From Nanobdellota archaeon (lineage in GTDB: Archaea; Nanobdellota; Nanobdellia; Pacearchaeales; GW2011-AR1), in NCBI GenBank assembly GCA_018830525.1, contig JAHJSH010000003.1, positions 1 to 33,212 of the forward strand: DNA of 33,212 bases, in the 5' to 3' direction. The notes below the pieces were generated by a model that was not told the DNA's origin, searched no databases, and was given only the letters and a program-made list of their open reading frames with translations. The position numbers and the translations under genes were made by a program. Shown piece after piece: positions 12,847 through 20,492 of the stretch. The first letter of the stretch is position 1. The number at the start of each line of letters is the position of its first letter.

Positions 12847-13622
12847 AATCTATTATTCATTACATCTTCGATTAAAGGAGTAATTTCTGTTTTGACTTCT
12901 TCAAGAACTTCTAATAAATCTTCATAAGTACCTTCTCCACCTAATAAATCCCAGAATTCTTCTTGAACTAAAAGACCTGTTCCTTGTTCAAACATAGGGG
13001 ATACTTTCCAATTATTGTATTTTCCGTTTTCATTGTTATAATATACCCCAAATATAATAATTGCATTTTTATCAAAATCTTCAAGTTTTATTTCTCTTTT
13101 TTTCATAGCAACAATATTCAATAAATCCTCTTTTGCGGCTCGGACTTCTTTTTTATTAGGATCTGGTCCCTTCATTTCTACAAAATATTCTTTTCCGGAT
13201 TTGTCTTTTAAGAATAAATCAATAGTAATTCTAATCTCTCTTATATTTTTAGTTTCAGCATTATAAATCATCTTTATTTCTTCATCATAATCTGAATTTA
13301 TCTTCTTCTCTTCTAAATCTTTAACCAAATTTCTTATAACTGCACTTTCAGAATTAGATATTTTTCCCGTAAAAACGAATTTCTTTACTTCAACAAAATT
13401 ATTATTCCCTTCGGCTATTTTTCTTGCTAAAATTTCATAGTAACTTCCAAGCATAGTAGCAGTTCCATGAATAAATGATTTGATATTGGAAAATTTTCCA
13501 AAGACTATATCAATAAAAGGATTTCCAGATTTTTTTGAAAAATCATAGTTATTTATTTTCTTTTTGATTCTATCAATCAAATCTTGTTTGATTTCCAGTT
13601 TTAACTCATTCGTAAGTGCCAT
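12843..13622 (-). CDS. TdeIII-like type II restriction endonuclease
   Basis: A 259-residue protein resembling TdeIII-family endonucleases (PF09520), with SFIHGTATMLGSYYEILARK (50-69) and a PD-(D/E)XK-like core: D135 in RITIDLFL and E149-x-K151 in YFVEMKGPDPNK. TdeIII is known to recognise GGNCC; whether this enzyme does cannot be read from sequence. It is convergent with the methyltransferase-protease operon. A TATA box on the minus strand (13645-13653) lies 27 nt upstream of its ATG. It is the cassette-sense gene of cassette 4. Confidence 0.72.
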   Translation of the reverse strand: MALTNELKLEIKQDLIDRIKKKINNYDFSKKSGNPFIDIVFGKFSNIKSFIHGTATMLGSYYEILARKIAEGNNNFVEVKKFVFTGKISNSESAVIRNLVKDLEEKKINSDYDEEIKMIYNAETKNIREIRITIDLFLKDKSGKEYFVEMKGPDPNKKEVRAAKEDLLNIVAMKKREIKLEDFDKNAIIIFGVYYNNENGKYNNWKVSPMFEQGTGLLVQEEFWDLLGGEGTYEDLLEVLEEVKTEITPLIEDVMNNRF

Positions 13623-13644
13623 ATTTAAATAAAGATAAACTTTG

Positions 13645-13653
13645 ATATATAAA
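13645..13653 (-). promoter_or_regulatory. TATA box of the TdeIII-like gene
   Basis: Minus-strand TTTATATAT centred 27 nt upstream of the ATG at 13622, which fits a leaderless transcript. Confidence 0.55.
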
Positions 13654-13676
13654 TGTTCTTCTGTTTTTGTGTTTAA

Positions 13677-13782
13677 GACGCCCCCGAATAATATTTCTTT
13701 TTCCGCAGAAAAAGACTATCTTGACGCCCCTTCTAATAAATATCGACTGCAGGGAGTGAATATGTCCGTAGGACGACGCCCC
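13677..13782. repeat. GACGCCCC triplet with A/T hairpin, right end of RM island
   Basis: GACGCCCC occurs at 13677, 13723 and 13775, the inverse of the three GGGGCGTC motifs at 10093-10187. TCTTTTTC-cgca-GAAAAAGA (13696-13715) is a hairpin between the first two. The 34-nt direct repeat lies before the third. AGAAGGGGCGTC is shared by the middle motifs of both ends when inverted. Confidence 0.72.
13743..13776 (+). repeat. 34-nt direct repeat, right copy
   Basis: It begins TCGACTGCAGGGAGTGAATA and ends GTCCGTAGGACGA, matching the copy at 10055-10088 at 31 of 34 positions. It keeps the same orientation although the surrounding motifs are inverted. Confidence 0.7.
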
Positions 13783-13793
13783 TCTCTCTTTTG

Positions 13794-13812
13794 TTTCTTT
13801 TTCTAAAAGAAA
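13794..13812. repeat. A/T hairpin before the right arm of cassette 4
   Basis: TTTCTTTT-tct-AAAAGAAA, a perfect 8-bp stem 3 nt before the inverted arm AGTAATCCAAAAA. It matches the style of the other hairpins in the island ends. Confidence 0.55.
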
Positions 13813-13828
13813 GGAAGTAATCCAAAAA

Positions 13829-13845
13829 TTGAAACTAACAAGATG
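13829..13845 (-). other. Candidate attI recombination core
   Basis: AACTAAC (13833-13839; minus strand GTTAGTT) lies 4 nt from the cassette-4 arm, the same position that the attC cores hold relative to the arms of cassettes 1-3. It is 86 nt upstream of the recombinase start codon, where bacterial integrons have attI. GTTAGTT deviates from GTTRRRY at one position. No attC-like fold surrounds it, as expected for attI. Confidence 0.5.
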
Positions 13846-13897
13846 TACTGCTGAGTAAAGTTGGTTGTATATGTCATTTTGGGGTTAAAAGCCAAAT

Positions 13898-13907
13898 TTA
13901 TAAATAT
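13898..13907 (+). promoter_or_regulatory. TATA box of the recombinase gene
   Basis: TTTATAAATA centred 24 nt upstream of the ATG at 13926. Expression starts inside the attI-to-recombinase spacer. Confidence 0.58.
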
Positions 13908-13925
13908 CTTGAGGTTATCCATTTT

Positions 13926-14729
13926 ATGCATGGTTTATTGGAGAAACTGAAAGAAGAATTAAAGATTAGGAATTATGCTCGAAAAACGATTAAAAGTTAT
14001 CTTTATTCTGTTTCTAAATTCTTGGACTATTCAGAGTCTAAGGGAATAAATTTGGAAGTTGTGAAAGAATACACCCTTAAGCGATTAGAAGGGCAAAATC
14101 CTTCGAGTGTTGCAAAAGACCTTTTCGCCATTAAATTCTTTTTTGAAAATGTTCTAAATCAAGATTTAGTATTGCCCACAATCAAAAGAAACAAACCTTT
14201 ACCAGATATATTAACTATTGGGGAGATCAAGCAACTAATTGATAATACTTTGAACATTAAACATATTTTGATAATAAAGATTCTTTATGGGTGCGGGCTT
14301 CGGGTTTCCGAAATTATAAATTTGAAGAAAGAAGACGTTAATTTTGAAGAAGGTCTTATTCATGTCAAGATGGCTAAAGGCCGTAAGGATAGATTTGTTA
14401 AGATTCCTAATTCGGTAATTGAAGATTTGGAAAACTTTATGAAAATTTCTGGAGGTGTCTATCTATTTGGTTCTAATCGTGGGGGAAAATTGACTGATTC
14501 GACTATCCAGGCTATTATGAAAAATTCTGCTAAGAAGGCGGGGATTAAAAAACGAGTTTATCCTCATTTGCTTAGACATTCTTTTGCGACGCACCTACTT
14601 GAGCAGGGGACAGACTTGCGAGTGATTCAGAAATTACTTGGGCATTCAGATATTAAGACAACTCAAATCTATACACATATTTCTCAAGCTTCAATCCAAA
14701 ATGTTAAAAGTCCGTTGGATAATCTCTAA
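13926..14729 (+). CDS. Tyrosine recombinase (Xer/IntI-like), candidate integron integrase
   Basis: A 267-residue tyrosine recombinase. The N-terminal SAM-like DNA-binding domain (1-85) starts LEKLKEELKIRNYARKTIKS. The catalytic residues are R126 (GCGLRVSE), K in the KGRKDR beta turn (151-155), H214 and R217 (PHLLRHSFATHLL), H240 (LLGHSD) and Y249 (QIYTHI). The C-terminus, NVKSPLDNL, resembles the SPLD ending of IntI-type and phage integrases rather than the usual Xer ending. It lacks the 20-35 residue insertion before the HxxR box that marks bacterial IntI: only about 25 residues separate FGSNRGG and PHLLRH. Position next to attI argues for the integron role; a chromosomal XerA is the alternative. 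Confidence 0.85.
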   Translation: MHGLLEKLKEELKIRNYARKTIKSYLYSVSKFLDYSESKGINLEVVKEYTLKRLEGQNPSSVAKDLFAIKFFFENVLNQDLVLPTIKRNKPLPDILTIGEIKQLIDNTLNIKHILIIKILYGCGLRVSEIINLKKEDVNFEEGLIHVKMAKGRKDRFVKIPNSVIEDLENFMKISGGVYLFGSNRGGKLTDSTIQAIMKNSAKKAGIKKRVYPHLLRHSFATHLLEQGTDLRVIQKLLGHSDIKTTQIYTHISQASIQNVKSPLDNL

Positions 14730-16483
14730 TTATGTGCAAACCAAAATTCTAATTTGTCTTTTGTTCTTTTATGTAATTTGACGAAGCCGAATCTTTCGAA
14801 CTGAATTGTTGTTCCGACTTTTAGCTTTGCGAGTTCAGGTTCTCCGAGGCCTTTTGTAACTGTTCCATCAGGCATCATTATTTTTGTTGGGATGTTGTAA
14901 GGACTATGTGGGAGCCAGTGGATGAATTTTGTTTCCAAGTCATTGTTTGGATCTTCTGAGATGAATGAATATGTTCTCGGTTTTAACCCTATTTTATCTG
15001 ACTTGAAATTTAGGAGGTGCATGAGTCTGTAATTTTTGTCTTGCATGTTTTCGGCATCTTGTTGAGAGATTAGAAAATTTTGTGTTGTTTGATAAGTTCT
15101 GTGTCCAAGTTTTCCATTTGGATGAAGCGGGATTTTTGCAGTTAATTCCGGGCAACCCCCGATTGTTATTTTTAGGGGATCTTGTATGAAGAAATATCTT
15201 GGTACTTCTTCTAAATATTTTTTATTTAATGTGTAGAGAACATTTACTGGGACTGTCGTGTTTGTTTTCTTTAATCCCATGTTAAGGATGAATTGTCTTA
15301 TTGCTTCTTTTGTTATTCCTCTGTCTTTGAGCGATTGGAGTGACCAGGTTCGTGGATCGTTCCATCCAATATATGTTCCAGCCTTTACTTCTTGTGTTCC
15401 TTTCGTTTTAGAAATTTTTACTCCTTCAACTGCAAAGTGTCCATTATAAATTGGTTCAGGATTTTTCCATTTGAAAATATTTCTGATGAAATCTTGAGTT
15501 CTTGTAGACATATAATGATCTATACCTCTAAGCACATGGGTTACTCCAAGTAGATGGTCGTCGATTGCCCAAGAGAAATCCATCGATGGATAAACTCTGT
15601 ATTTTGTTCCAGTTTTTGGATGGGGTCTATCAGATATCTTAAACATAACTCTATCCCTAAAGGCCGGGTCTGAATCTTGCATATCCGTTTTTAATCTGAC
15701 TGTCATCGAGCCTACTTTTGCTTCGAACATTTTTTTCCATCGTTTAAATTGAATCTCTGCAGGATATTCTCGGCAACCACATGCAACTCCTTTGACTTTC
15801 AAATCATGCATTTCGTTTTGGGTACAATCGCAGACATACATGTACCCCTTTTTGATTAGTTCTTCTGCATATGCATAGTATTTTTCTATTCGGTCAGATT
15901 TGTAGATTATCTTTTTGTCGTAATTTACTCCGAGCCATTGTAGCCCTTCATCTATTAATTTGTAGGCTTCGGGTTCAATGGGTTTTCCCTCGGATCCGAT
16001 TGTATCATCCATTACTAAGAGAAGTTTCCCCTCGTACATTTTTACATATTCATCATTGAGGACTGCGGTTTTCGCGTTTCCGATGTGTAGGGGTCCTGAC
16101 GGGTAGGGTGCCATTCTCATTACAACTTTTCCTTTTTCAGCGTTGGGTAATTCTGGGAGACCTTCCCGGATTTCTCGTTTTGAAGTTTTATATTCTAATT
16201 TATTGAATTGCTCTTTTTGTTTTTCTAAGGTTAATCCGTTTACTTCTTTCAGAACTTCCTGGATTTTTGGCATTATATCCTTTATTTTAGATTTTTCTAA
16301 ACCTTCTGCGAATAGCCCTGCTAGGACTGCACTCGAATTTGCCTTACCATTATATTTAATAGCATTTTCTAGTGTATATGCTTTAATCGTTTCTTTGCCT
16401 ATGGAACTAACAGTTCCCTCTGGCTTCACCTTCCCTTGAGTTAATCGAGCTTCGCTCGTATCTTCTTTGCTTATTTCACCCAT
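14726..16483 (-). CDS. gltX: Glutamyl-tRNA synthetase, archaeal type
   Basis: A 585-residue class I synthetase. A helical N-terminal extension of about 105 residues is followed by MRMAPYPSGPLHIGNAK (HIGH-type motif at 133-136), a zinc-like CDCTQNE...CGCREY segment, RGIDHYMSTRTQDFI, and KISKTKG near 351-357 in place of KMSKS. The C-terminal part is the beta-barrel anticodon domain of the GlnRS/archaeal GluRS type. It charges tRNA-Glu, and in archaea usually also tRNA-Gln for later amidation. A minus-strand TATA box at 16506-16513 lies 27 nt upstream of the start. It converges on the recombinase gene with a 4-nt overlap. Confidence 0.93.
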   Translation of the reverse strand: MGEISKEDTSEARLTQGKVKPEGTVSSIGKETIKAYTLENAIKYNGKANSSAVLAGLFAEGLEKSKIKDIMPKIQEVLKEVNGLTLEKQKEQFNKLEYKTSKREIREGLPELPNAEKGKVVMRMAPYPSGPLHIGNAKTAVLNDEYVKMYEGKLLLVMDDTIGSEGKPIEPEAYKLIDEGLQWLGVNYDKKIIYKSDRIEKYYAYAEELIKKGYMYVCDCTQNEMHDLKVKGVACGCREYPAEIQFKRWKKMFEAKVGSMTVRLKTDMQDSDPAFRDRVMFKISDRPHPKTGTKYRVYPSMDFSWAIDDHLLGVTHVLRGIDHYMSTRTQDFIRNIFKWKNPEPIYNGHFAVEGVKISKTKGTQEVKAGTYIGWNDPRTWSLQSLKDRGITKEAIRQFILNMGLKKTNTTVPVNVLYTLNKKYLEEVPRYFFIQDPLKITIGGCPELTAKIPLHPNGKLGHRTYQTTQNFLISQQDAENMQDKNYRLMHLLNFKSDKIGLKPRTYSFISEDPNNDLETKFIHWLPHSPYNIPTKIMMPDGTVTKGLGEPELAKLKVGTTIQFERFGFVKLHKRTKDKLEFWFAHN

Positions 16484-16505
16484 AGTATATAGAAGGATTT
16501 AGGAG

Positions 16506-16513
16506 TTTTAAAT
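16506..16513 (-). promoter_or_regulatory. TATA box of gltX
   Basis: Minus-strand ATTTAAAA centred about 27 nt before the gltX start codon, which fits a leaderless transcript. Confidence 0.55.
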
Positions 16514-16661
16514 CTGTTGGGATTGCTTTTTACTGCCTTGAGCTCGTTAGTAAATTGTTGGGCTATATTCTGTGATATATACTTTGTAGGACAACAATTC
16601 TTTATAAGTCAAATCTTCTTGATTTTTTACCCGGGAAGAAGAGTTCTGTGATAAAATTAGT

Positions 16662-18314
16662 ATGAGAAAAACAACAGTACTGCAAGGAAAGTTGAAGAGG
16701 AGGTTTGATAATGCCTCTGGTGAAGTGGGGGGCGGAAAGAATGCTGATTTTTTGAAAAGCTTTTCTGAGACTATTGGGAACAGATATCGGAGTCATGTGG
16801 ATAGGATGACCGACGCTATGGTGTCCATTAACAATTTTTATGAGGCGGGTGGAGAGTTTAGTAGGGAGGATTTGGTTTCTCTTTATGGTTTAACTCATAC
16901 CGAAAGTAAGTATGTTGGTGAAAGAAGTGATAAGATAGTGAATTCGGATTATGTTAGTCAAATGATTGGTGAATTGAAGGAAGGTTTGAGATATGAACTC
17001 GGTTCTTTGAAGGCAGAGTCTTCTGAAGTTGCTCCGGTTGAAAACTTAGAAAATAAGGTTGGAGCTTCAGATTCTCGTTCTAGTCGTCTTATGACGCGGA
17101 TTGGTGGAAAGTTGAATAGGGCTGCGGGTGCTACTATGGAAGTTGTTAAGGGCGCAGCATATGTTGCTGGCGGAGTTGTCCTTGGATTTATTTTAGGAAG
17201 AAGTTCGGATAATAATTATAATCCTGATCAAGTTGCCTTGGAGAGACTTATCTCTGAGAAGAAAGTTGTAGCGGTTGAGAGTTCTGTTCCTGCTGAAATG
17301 CCGAAGGTTGTTTATAATGAAGTGAAGCCTGCTGTTGTGAAGGGGGAAGCTCCGAAAATTGTTTATAATGATGTGAAACCTATTGTTGTCGAAGAAAAAG
17401 TGGAAGTCGTTCCGATTGGGGAAAAGGTTGCGGTTGTGAGTAATGTTCAACGAAATTATTCTCCTGTTGCGGCGAATCTTATTTCTAAGACTGATTTGCC
17501 TGTGCCAGAAATTAAGGTCACTAACTCGGTGAGGGATGTGAATGAGGTTTCAGGTCTTGAAGATGTTGTTGCAGATGTTAATGTTGCTCTTTCTGTTGAA
17601 AGTAAGCCCGGAGTTTTGGGAAGGGCTGTGGGTTCTGTTGTGAATGCCGGAGAATATGTTGTTGATTCTGGGGAAAAGGTTTTGGATTTTGTTGATGAAT
17701 TGTTGACGATAGAAGATACGAAAGTTTATCCGGGAGATACTGATTGTAATTGTGTTGATTCTAATGGTTATGCGGATTACATGTGGGAAAAAGGTGAATG
17801 GCAAAATCAGGAGGGACAAAAGATTCAATCCGCTTTAACAAAGGGTGGTTCGGTTTTGGGTAATTTAAATAATCTTTGTAGGAATATTGTTAAGCCTTTT
17901 GCTGAAAAGATTGGGGCGGCTTCTAGAACGATAACTTCGAATGTATGTACTTTGCTTACTAAAGGAAGGCTAGCGAAGGAAGATACTTGGGAAGTTGGTG
18001 CTAAGGATGCGAATTGGTTCAATGATGTTTTTTGGAGAAATACTCTTGGTGGAGCCAATTTTCAAAAGACTCTTTCGGAAACTGCAGAACTTGTAACCTT
18101 GGGTAACCTTAATTTTACTAATGAGAGAGACCAGTATACTTGCGATGACGGACCTCTTGGATGGGCGATTCAAGGTGCGACTGTATATTATATGATTCCT
18201 CATGGGGGTGGTGGAGGCGGAGATGACCCAGTTTCAGGAGTAACTGGAGGAAAATCTGGCGGAGCTGGAGGAGTTGGTGGAGGAAAATCTGGCGGAGCTG
18301 GAGGAGCACCTTAA
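16662..18314 (+). CDS. Unknown membrane-anchored protein with glycine-rich tail
   Basis: A 550-residue protein that I cannot assign. Residues 1-150 are hydrophilic and helical. One membrane segment follows (about 162-180, AAYVAGGVVLGFILG), then a linker with a doubled motif PKVVYNEVKP / PKIVYNDVKP. A C-terminal region has scattered cysteines (TDCNCVDSNG and others). The end is low complexity, GGGGGG then two GGKSGGAGG units. The downstream surface protein begins 8 nt after the stop, so the two form an operon and may act together at the cell surface. A TATA-like TTTATAAG at 16600 is 60 nt upstream, so the start is uncertain. Confidence 0.7.
   Translation: MRKTTVLQGKLKRRFDNASGEVGGGKNADFLKSFSETIGNRYRSHVDRMTDAMVSINNFYEAGGEFSREDLVSLYGLTHTESKYVGERSDKIVNSDYVSQMIGELKEGLRYELGSLKAESSEVAPVENLENKVGASDSRSSRLMTRIGGKLNRAAGATMEVVKGAAYVAGGVVLGFILGRSSDNNYNPDQVALERLISEKKVVAVESSVPAEMPKVVYNEVKPAVVKGEAPKIVYNDVKPIVVEEKVEVVPIGEKVAVVSNVQRNYSPVAANLISKTDLPVPEIKVTNSVRDVNEVSGLEDVVADVNVALSVESKPGVLGRAVGSVVNAGEYVVDSGEKVLDFVDELLTIEDTKVYPGDTDCNCVDSNGYADYMWEKGEWQNQEGQKIQSALTKGGSVLGNLNNLCRNIVKPFAEKIGAASRTITSNVCTLLTKGRLAKEDTWEVGAKDANWFNDVFWRNTLGGANFQKTLSETAELVTLGNLNFTNERDQYTCDDGPLGWAIQGATVYYMIPHGGGGGGDDPVSGVTGGKSGGAGGVGGGKSGGAGGAP
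18242..18306 (+). repeat. Tandem DNA repeat coding the Gly-rich tail
   Basis: GGAGGAAAATCTGGCGGAGC occurs twice about 33 nt apart, coding GGKSGGAGG. A recent in-frame duplication is the likely cause. Confidence 0.6.
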
Positions 18315-18322
18315 AATTTAAA

Positions 18323-20449
18323 ATGAAAAAAATATTATTAAGTTTGTTTATGTGTTTGCTTTTCGTTGGACTTGTTTCGGCGGTTGTAACTGAAGATAAT
18401 TATGTTAATTATGGGGAAATTGATAGTTCTGGGAATTTGATAACTACGAGTACAGCAGTTAATGGTGCGAGTGTGTTGGGTTATGTTTGTAGTTCTGCGA
18501 ATTGTGCAAGTGTTTCAAGCGTTTTATTTGGGCCTTTGAATGTTCCTGCGAATTTTATTACGTTGTCTTATCCTACAACTCTTCTTTCTTCGTTCGGTTA
18601 TGGAATTTATGTTTACAAGACGGGGTATATTCCTTATGAGGCCGAGTCGGATTATGCCGGAACTGGACAGGCTTCAAATTATACAAATTATTTGTCGAGG
18701 TTGCAATCTTGTAAGTCTAATATTGATAGTTTAACTTTGACTCAGAATGGGGGAAACATTGATGTTGAAGCGAATGTTGATTCTCCAATTAATCATGGTG
18801 GGCCTTTAAATTATATGCCCGCCCCGATTAGTTCGCATTATGCTGTTGATGTTGATGTTAAGATGGAAGTTAAGAAAGATGGTGTTTTGGATAATACAAA
18901 GACTCAGACAAAGACTGTGAATATTCCTTTTTCGGATGATGAAGATGTTGATTTTTCTTTTGTGGCTGGGGTGGGAGTTTATGAAGTGAAAATTATTACT
19001 TCGAAGGGAGATGATAAATGTGTTGGGGAAGTTCTTGTTGAGAAAACTAAGAGTATAACTATCGCTCCGAGTCCTGACCCTTGTCTTAGTAATCCTAATC
19101 TTGGACAGTCTTGTTCCATTGGTGTTGGAGCCTGTAATAATGTTGGAGTTTATGTTTGTAATTCTGCTGGGACGGATGTAGAATGTAATGCTGTCGCAGG
19201 AACTCCGGCGACTAATGATGCAAATTGTAATGGTATAGATGATGATTGTAATTTTTTGATTGATGATGGTTATGTTTCTACCTCTACTTCGTGTGGATTA
19301 GGACTTTGTGCTTCTACTGGATTTTTGCAATGCATTTTGGGAAGCGAGACAAATTCCTGTGTTGTTGGTACTTCGAGTTTTGAGATTTGTGATGGACTAG
19401 ACAACGATTGTGATGGAGTAACCGATGAGGGATGTTCTTGTACGAATGGAAACACACAATCTTGTGGAATTGATGTTGGGGAATGTAGCTTTGGAACACA
19501 AACTTGTTCTTCTGGAATTTGGGGAAGTTGTGTTGGGGGTGTTGGACCTGCAATTGAATTATGTGATGGGTTTGATAATGATTGTGATGGTGCCGTTGAC
19601 GAGGGTTATGTTGAGATTGCAACTTCGTGTGGTGTTGGTGTTTGCGCTACAGGGGGATTGTTACAATGTGTTGGTGGCGTCGAGGTAGATTCATGTAGTG
19701 CTGGGCTTTCAGGTGTTGAAATCTGTGATGGTTTGGACAACGATTGTGATGGAACTGTTGATGAGGGATGTGGGGGAGATGTTTTTGGTCCTATAGTTAA
19801 CTTGCTTGCGCCCCCGGGTGGACAAACTTTTTATGGGTTCTCATATATTGTCGATTTTGTGTTTAGTGTTAGTGATCAATCAGAGGTTTCAAGTTGTTAT
19901 GCGAATGTTTCTGGTGTTTCGTATCCTAATGTTAGTTCAATTGACAAAGTTTTGGATAATACTATTGGGGCGAATTTGAGTGAGGGAAATTATAGTGTTC
20001 AGGTTTTCTGTAGTGATGTTTTTGGAAATGACGGAAATAGTGGGGAAGTTTTATTTAGTGTTAAACAGCTTGGGGTTTGTTCAGTTGATGCAAATTGTAG
20101 TGATGATTATTATGGTAATAGGTATTGTAAGGGCGATGATATTTACGAAAATTTCCATGATTTTAGTTGTGTGAATGGAACTTGTGTTGAAAATGTGACT
20201 GAAGAGTTTGTGAAGACGTGTGTGGATGATTGTACTAAAGGAAGATGTACAAGTGATGATACTGATTATAATCGAAGTTATCTTAATCAGAATACTGGGA
20301 CAAAAAGTTTGATTAATTCTAGTTCTTTGAATTTGATTAGTCTTGGTAATGATGAAGTTGAAGGGTCTTGGAATTTGTTTTGGTTGTGGATAATTTTGTT
20401 AATAATTGGAATCTTAATTGTTCTTATATATATTGTTAGACTAATTTAG
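18323..20449 (+). CDS. Secreted surface protein with four MopE-type metal-binding repeats
   Basis: 708 residues. A signal peptide (1-20, ending GLVSA) is followed by a beta-rich region. Four repeats of the CDGxDNDCDGxxDEG type (PF11617) start near 301, 355, 413 and 467; the first is degenerate (CNGIDDDCNFLIDDG). They alternate with cysteine-rich TSCGxGxCxxxG units. An Ig-like segment follows (about 495-585), then a further Cys-rich stretch, and a C-terminal membrane helix (about 685-708) anchors it. The MopE motif takes its name from a methanotroph copper-binding protein and is common in surface proteins; metal or calcium binding here is inferred. It is in an operon with the preceding membrane protein. 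Confidence 0.82.
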   Translation: MKKILLSLFMCLLFVGLVSAVVTEDNYVNYGEIDSSGNLITTSTAVNGASVLGYVCSSANCASVSSVLFGPLNVPANFITLSYPTTLLSSFGYGIYVYKTGYIPYEAESDYAGTGQASNYTNYLSRLQSCKSNIDSLTLTQNGGNIDVEANVDSPINHGGPLNYMPAPISSHYAVDVDVKMEVKKDGVLDNTKTQTKTVNIPFSDDEDVDFSFVAGVGVYEVKIITSKGDDKCVGEVLVEKTKSITIAPSPDPCLSNPNLGQSCSIGVGACNNVGVYVCNSAGTDVECNAVAGTPATNDANCNGIDDDCNFLIDDGYVSTSTSCGLGLCASTGFLQCILGSETNSCVVGTSSFEICDGLDNDCDGVTDEGCSCTNGNTQSCGIDVGECSFGTQTCSSGIWGSCVGGVGPAIELCDGFDNDCDGAVDEGYVEIATSCGVGVCATGGLLQCVGGVEVDSCSAGLSGVEICDGLDNDCDGTVDEGCGGDVFGPIVNLLAPPGGQTFYGFSYIVDFVFSVSDQSEVSSCYANVSGVSYPNVSSIDKVLDNTIGANLSEGNYSVQVFCSDVFGNDGNSGEVLFSVKQLGVCSVDANCSDDYYGNRYCKGDDIYENFHDFSCVNGTCVENVTEEFVKTCVDDCTKGRCTSDDTDYNRSYLNQNTGTKSLINSSSLNLISLGNDEVEGSWNLFWLWIILLIIGILIVLIYIVRLI

Positions 20450-20492
20450 AATAATAATCTTACCAGTTCATTACTTCTAAGTTCTGTTGGGA

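Larger units (their letters stand above)
10035..13828. repeat. 13-bp perfect inverted arms bracketing cassette 4 (RM island)
   Basis: TTTTTGGATTACT (10035-10047) and AGTAATCCAAAAA (13816-13828) are perfect inverted copies 3.8 kb apart. The right arm ends 4 nt before the candidate attI core AACTAAC (13833-13839), the same spacing as in cassettes 1-3. Confidence 0.72.
8048..14729. mobile_element. Integron-like cassette array: recombinase, candidate attI, four cassettes, four attC-like sites
   Basis: From right to left there is a tyrosine recombinase (13926-14729, +), a candidate attI core AACTAAC (13833-13839), a 4-kb cassette ending in attC-like site D (9869-9970), a cassette with a DUF6326-like gene and site C (9183-9284), a cassette with a TrmO-like gene and site B (8502-8593), and a cassette with a PQ-loop gene and site A (8048-8121). 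The small cassette genes are all on the minus strand, pointing away from the recombinase, as in bacterial integrons. Minus-strand cores read GTTAAGT, GTTATAC, GTTAAAT and GTTAGTT, of which the first and third fit GTTRRRY exactly. Integrons have been reported from archaeal metagenomic genomes. Assignment here is from layout and site structure, not from a model search. Confidence 0.8.

Noticed and set aside
14726-14729. Frameshift or fusion between the recombinase and gltX
   Set aside because: The genes are convergent with a simple 4-nt overlap of stop codons; both proteins are complete.
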